Shown here: in pieces, positions 5,190 to 5,734 of the stretch
How the letters are laid out: each line of letters begins with the position of its first letter
Numbering within the stretch: position 1 is the first letter of the stretch
Source of the DNA: Bacteroidota bacterium
Lineage (GTDB): Bacteria > Bacteroidota > Bacteroidia > Bacteroidales > Prolixibacteraceae
Direction of reading: 5' to 3'
DNA length: 5,734 nt
NCBI GenBank assembly: GCA_030706665.1
Contig: JAUZOB010000218.1
Location: 1 to 5,734 of the forward strand
Translations under genes and position numbers: made by a program
The notes under the pieces: model-generated
Told to the model about the DNA's origin: nothing
The model's input: the letters and a program-made list of their open reading frames with translations, nothing else
The model's database searches: none

Positions 5190-5483
5190 ATCGTTCCGGA
5201 TCATCCGGTAATTTAAAAATTGGAATCAGTCCAATACTTCAATTTTTCCCATTCTGATTCATCATCTTAATTGACTTTCTCCGAAACTCTTCTTATCAAT
5301 ACTGAAAGACAATTTTTTAATGACTTAACATTTTCTTACATACAAAATTGAAGCAGAACAATATTCCTTTCAATAGTGTATGAAGGCTCTCAAATATTAA
5401 GCAAATCAGGTACGGTATCATGTAGTATCTGCTGAACATTCCGGGCATTCTCTTGTTTAAGAAGTTGTAAAAAAAACAGTTAT
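5190..5483. other. AT-rich intergenic region before the E2 gene
   Basis: About 294 bases with no gene that I can support. It begins with the odd palindrome CCGGATCATCCGG (5196-5208), possibly a protein-binding site. Next come crossing inverted repeats: AAAAATTG (5215-5222) with CAATTTTT (5240-5247), and GAATCAG (5223-5229) with CTGATTC (5254-5260). The rest is plain AT-rich sequence. I could not find a convincing TAnnTTTG box with a -33 TTG ahead of the E2 start, so its promoter is not identified. Confidence 0.6.
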
Positions 5484-5734
5484 ATGTCCGAATATAAAAT
5501 ATACATGCCTAAGCTGGGCGAGAGTGTCCAAGAAGCAACGATCACGAGATGGTTTGTCAAGGAAGGGGAGGTTGTGGAGGAAGACACCCCCCTTTTTGAA
5601 ATTGCAACCGATAAAGTTGACTCGGAAATTCCTTCTCCGGTTGCCGGAAAAATCAAAAAAGTGTTATTTGACGTGAATGCACTGATTCCGGTAGGAGAAG
5701 TGGTGGTTCTGATTGAGTTGAATGATGAAGAAGA
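5484..5734 (+). CDS. 2-oxoacid dehydrogenase E2 (dihydrolipoamide acyltransferase), N-terminal lipoyl domain, partial
   Basis: The frame starts at the ATG at 5484 and runs off the right edge after 83 codons with no stop. The visible part is a complete lipoyl domain: YKIYMPKLGESVQEATITRW (4-23), the WFVKEGEVVEEDTPLFEIAT segment, and ATDKVDSEIPSP (41-52), in which Lys44 (bases 5613-5615) is the expected lipoylation site. A second half, VAGKIKKVLF...VGEVVVLIEL, completes the beta-barrel. An acidic NDEE run then begins what looks like the usual flexible linker. In the full protein a peripheral subunit-binding domain and a catalytic acyltransferase domain should follow. The DKVDSEIPSP form is common in Bacteroidota E2 proteins of the branched-chain 2-oxoacid dehydrogenase type, but pyruvate or 2-oxoglutarate complexes cannot be excluded from this part alone. 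A biotinyl-type carrier is less likely, because the lysine context is DKV and not MKM. The leader is A-rich with no Shine-Dalgarno. Confidence 0.9.
   Translation, partial: MSEYKIYMPKLGESVQEATITRWFVKEGEVVEEDTPLFEIATDKVDSEIPSPVAGKIKKVLFDVNALIPVGEVVVLIELNDEE

Overview
The window looks like ordinary chromosomal DNA of a member of the Bacteroidota, probably order Bacteroidales. Start codons lack clear Shine-Dalgarno sequences and have A-rich leaders. Several upstream regions carry the -7 box typical of this phylum (TAnnTTTG), two of them with a -33 TTTG 18 bases upstream. The proteins also fit: a Tat-exported glycosylasparaginase, a short CutC, a rhamnulokinase, and a 2-oxoacid dehydrogenase E2 starting with a lipoyl domain. 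The order-level placement is inference; there is no rRNA or other marker gene here.

Layout from left to right. (1) The 3' end of sfsA (+) enters from the left edge. (2) A gap of about 500 bases (212-728) separates convergent genes and holds a quasi-palindromic element with crossing inverted repeats at about 382-444. (3) cutC (-) and a glycosylasparaginase gene (+) are divergent and share a roughly 100-base promoter region. (4) The glycosylasparaginase gene is followed by two hairpins; the second is a strong, symmetric terminator that could work in both directions. (5) rhaB, a full-length rhamnulokinase (+), has no rhamnose isomerase, aldolase or permease gene beside it in the window. (6) A gap of about 400 bases (4103-4501) contains a long imperfect hairpin. 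(7) A six-TM protein (+) resembles a rhomboid protease but lacks the expected catalytic residues; a good terminator follows it. (8) Another gap (5190-5483) precedes the first 83 codons of an E2 acyltransferase (+), which leaves the window on the right.

The genes appear to be mostly single transcription units, separated by terminators or long gaps, and not one operon. The only pair with a plausible functional link is cutC and glycosylasparaginase. The latter removes the GlcNAc-Asn linkage of degraded N-glycoproteins, and CutC is a TIM-barrel protein of unsettled function. RhaB would phosphorylate L-rhamnulose from another salvaged sugar. I see no phage, CRISPR, defence or insertion-sequence genes. 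The best leads are the apparent rhomboid pseudoprotease, the cutC/glycosylasparaginase pairing and the structured non-coding element at 382-444.
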